Part shown: positions 62,601-64,000 of the stretch, piece after piece
How the letters are laid out: every line of letters starts with the position of its first letter
Numbering within the stretch: position 1 is the stretch's first letter
Assembly: GCF_000348985.1 (NCBI RefSeq)
Contig: NC_035923.1
Span: 682,001 to 746,000, forward strand
Source: Huiozyma naganishii CBS 8797
Taxonomy: Eukaryota > Ascomycota > Saccharomycetes > Saccharomycetales > Saccharomycetaceae
Reading direction: 5' to 3'
DNA: 64,000 nucleotides
Position numbers and translations under genes: made by a program
Notes under the pieces: generated by a model
Told to the model about the DNA's origin: nothing
Databases searched by the model: none
What the model saw: the letters and a program-made list of their open reading frames with translations, nothing else

Positions 62601-64000
62601 CATAAACAGCGACACACCTGAGCTATTCCGTATTCTCCAGAAATTCCTCGTGAGTAAGTACTTGACTTGCAAACCGTAGCTTACCGTGTATGGGGAGCCA
62701 GGTCTAGCTCTCTTGGATTGCTTGGCGATGTGTGCCTCCTTCATGACTTCACGTGCGCTATCGTCGCTCCCACTCAACTTCTGGTCGATCTCGTCCTCCA
62801 ACTGTTTGTGTTCAGGGGAGTTTAGCCAGTATTCGTACATGGCCTTTGGAGTCTGTGGGACATCAATACCCTTTTCGATGTATTCTTGGTTGACAATTCT
62901 TTCCGCGGGACTTGTCACGGAGGTCAAGAAATCTGCGGTTGTCTGTCTACTTGGGCAGACGTACCCCATTCTTTGGAAAAATTCCTTGGCTTTGTCGCCT
63001 CTACCGTAGAAGATTTGGTACCCCTCATCGAGCACACATACTTTGTCGAAAAGTTCGTATGAGTCCTGCGAACATTGGTAGATGGCCACTGTAGCTGCTG
63101 CGTTCAAGATGGTAGCCTGGGTCTTCAAAGCACGAATGAACTCCAACGCAGTCGCAGAGTCCAACCCTCTCGTGGCGTTATCCCAACATTGAAATTTCGA
63201 CCCACAGATGGTAACCTCCGCAATGGAGACTCTCTTCCGCTCACCACCAGAGACACCTCTAACCAGATCGTTACCGACTTTTGTGTTTCTCGTGTGGGAC
63301 AACCCGTAAGTGGCCATGCTGACATCGGTGACGTGTCTTGCCCAAGAGTCTCTGTCGACACCCTTGACTCTGTTCTGCGGCGTCTTCAGTCTAGCGACCG
63401 TGTATAGCGTTTCGAACACGGTTAAATGTGGTAAGTGGATATCAGCTTCCGCGTTGTATACGACTTCACCTTTGTAGTGCTTCTTTATCTCCTTCGGGCT
63501 CAGACCATTGTACGAGATGACGGAATCTTTACTTATATTAAACCCGTGTGTATTACAAGAGATCGACTTCAACAGAGTTGTGCAACCGGACCCTGGTCTC
63601 CCCAACACGACAAGCAACTCACCTGGGTCCAAGTACCCGCTCATTGGTTTCAAGATCTGGAACAACTCCGATTCTGGTGGGGGTCTCAAAGTTCTGTAAA
63701 CCTCTTGGGCTGTCTTCAAGGGTAAATTGAGCACCGTGGATTGGTACTCTATATCTGAGGACTGCCCGGATGCGATCAGATTCTTCCAAACACACCCCAA
63801 CGAGTACGGTTTGTAGTAATCTGGGTCGTTATTGGCCAGTTTTGTCATATTCTTGACCCAAGCGACACTGGAGAAGTTTTCCGAGTTTGGATCTAGCCTC
63901 TCATCGTACTCTGGTGTTTCGACATTGGAGAATACCGGGTTCAACCCATCTGCACTGGAGAACAGCGACCTGTTATCCGGGACACTCGCATTACTGTGAG
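59637..64000 (-). CDS. PDR5: Pdr5-type ABC drug-efflux transporter, N-terminus outside the window
   Basis: Full-size ABCG (PDR) pump in the plasma membrane that exports many drugs and steroids. The frame is open to the last base; about 1,450 residues are present and roughly 60 N-terminal ones are missing. NBD1 has the degenerate Walker A GRPGSGCTTLL (Cys in place of Lys) with an intact signature VSGGERKRVSIAE. NBD2 has a normal Walker A GSSGAGKTTLLD but a variant signature LNVEQRKRLTIG; Walker B is LLVFLDEPTSGLDSQTAW. This asymmetry is typical of the family. Two six-helix membrane domains alternate with them. Position beside ISN1 supports PDR5 over PDR15. The first ATG-like residue is a TTG, so the true start lies beyond 64000. 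Confidence 0.95.
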   Translation of the reverse strand, partial: HSNASVPDNRSLFSSADGLNPVFSNVETPEYDERLDPNSENFSSVAWVKNMTKLANNDPDYYKPYSLGCVWKNLIASGQSSDIEYQSTVLNLPLKTAQEVYRTLRPPPESELFQILKPMSGYLDPGELLVVLGRPGSGCTTLLKSISCNTHGFNISKDSVISYNGLSPKEIKKHYKGEVVYNAEADIHLPHLTVFETLYTVARLKTPQNRVKGVDRDSWARHVTDVSMATYGLSHTRNTKVGNDLVRGVSGGERKRVSIAEVTICGSKFQCWDNATRGLDSATALEFIRALKTQATILNAAATVAIYQCSQDSYELFDKVCVLDEGYQIFYGRGDKAKEFFQRMGYVCPSRQTTADFLTSVTSPAERIVNQEYIEKGIDVPQTPKAMYEYWLNSPEHKQLEDEIDQKLSGSDDSAREVMKEAHIAKQSKRARPGSPYTVSYGLQVKYLLTRNFWRIRNSSGVSLFMILGNSSMALILGSMFYKVMKKGGTGSFYFRGAAMFFALLFNAFSCLLEIFSLFEARPITEKHNTYSLYHPSADAVASILSEIPTKMIIAVCFNIIFYFLVDFRRNGGVFFFYLLINVVAVFAMSHLFRFVGSITKTLSEAMVPASILLLGMAMFSGFALPKTKMLGWSKWIWYINPLSYLFESLMINEFHDVRYPCSQYIPAGPAYVNATGTDRICASRGAIPGNDYILGDDFINISYDYWHSHKWRGFGIGMAYAIFFLMAYMFVCEFNEGAKQKGEILVFPSAIVKKMKKEGQLKKRTDPNDLEAASDSSVTDQKMLRDSESSSENDSEGGVGLSRSEAIFHWRDLCYDVQIKDETRRILNNVDGWVKPGTLTALMGSSGAGKTTLLDCLAERVTMGVITGDIFVDGLPRNESFPRSIGYCQQQDLHLKTSTVRESLRFSAYLRQPKEVSVEEKNAYVEEIIKILEMEKYADAIVGVAGEGLNVEQRKRLTIGVELAAKPKLLVFLDEPTSGLDSQTAWAICQLMKKLCKHGQAILCTIHQPSAILMQEFDRLLFMQKGGKTVYFGELGEGCQTMIDYFESHGAHECPADANPAEWMLEIVGAAPGSHANQDYYEVWRNSEEYKAVHAELDRLERDLPSKSSNNEAVGSEFATGIFYQTKLVSVRLFYQYWRSPEYLWSKFFLTIFDELFIGFTFFKAGTSLQGLQNQMLSIFMFCVIFNPLLQQYLPLFVQQRDLYEARERPSRTFSWISFMSAQIIVELPWNILAGTLAFLIYYYPVGFYSNASLANQLHERGALFWLLSCAFYVYVGSTALIAVSFNEIAENAANLASLCFTMALSFCGVMATPDAMPRFWIFMYRVSPLTYLIDALLSVGVANVPIKCDKEELLQFTPANGMTCGEYVAPYLELAKTGYLISEDATDKCEFCQFSSTNDFLKTVSSSYSLRWRNFGIFICFIAFNYIGALVFYYWARVPKKSKMKKEKDSK

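Overview
The window is nuclear DNA of a budding yeast of the family Saccharomycetaceae. Almost every gene is recognisably the orthologue of a Saccharomyces cerevisiae gene. Genes are mostly intronless and tightly packed, the one clear intron has canonical yeast signals (GTATGT, TACTAAC, CAG), and gene order matches S. cerevisiae blocks. The mosaic order, with single copies drawn from the two paralogous S. cerevisiae segments (YML0xx and YDR42x-44x) and many members of both missing, is what differential gene loss after the whole-genome duplication produces. The moderately high GC content and gene order would fit a Kazachstania/Huiozyma-type species, but that placement is an inference from memory, not a search result.

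Block 1 (1-30.1 kb) is the ancestral APT1-to-GIS4 region: APT1 (5' cut by the window), UNG1, a YML020W homologue, OST6, a YML018C/THI74 homologue, PSP2 (spliced), PPZ1, TRM9, UBX2, ERV25, RAD33, SPT5, MRPL39, TIF35, SNX41, ERG6, YAP1, a short SIP1-type Snf1-kinase beta subunit and GIS4. Block 2 (30.9-40.0 kb) opens with tRNA-Ser(AGA) at a synteny break, then RPL12, MAK10, AFG1, VMA8 and RML2, as on S. cerevisiae chromosome V. Next come two genes with unrelated S. cerevisiae locations, CAT2 and GRE3 (41.1-44.3 kb). Block 3 (44.5-64 kb) is the chromosome XV neighbourhood NFI1, PUP1, PET123, SME1, MTR10, PNS1, with FET4 inserted between PUP1 and PET123, followed by ISN1 and a PDR5-type ABC transporter cut by the window end. 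One inversion of the NFI1-PNS1 segment relates this order to S. cerevisiae.

The genes are housekeeping functions and do not form a pathway: DNA repair, RNA modification, transcription elongation, ER and Golgi traffic, mitochondrial translation, V-ATPase, sterol synthesis, stress response, proteasome, iron uptake and drug efflux. No mobile element, CRISPR array, virus or toxin gene was recognised, and I see no undescribed multi-gene system. The observations most worth a second look are in non-coding DNA and gene ends: six alternating TTAGGG/CCCTAA boxes (Tbf1-type) upstream of PSP2; a 17-bp tandem array of GTTACCC (Reb1-type) boxes between ERG6 and YAP1; a run of perfect palindromes upstream of FET4; a one-base frame break that puts the peroxisomal targeting tail of CAT2 out of frame; and a similar frame break at the 5' end of SPT5. 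Two such breaks in 64 kb may be sequence errors and should be checked first.
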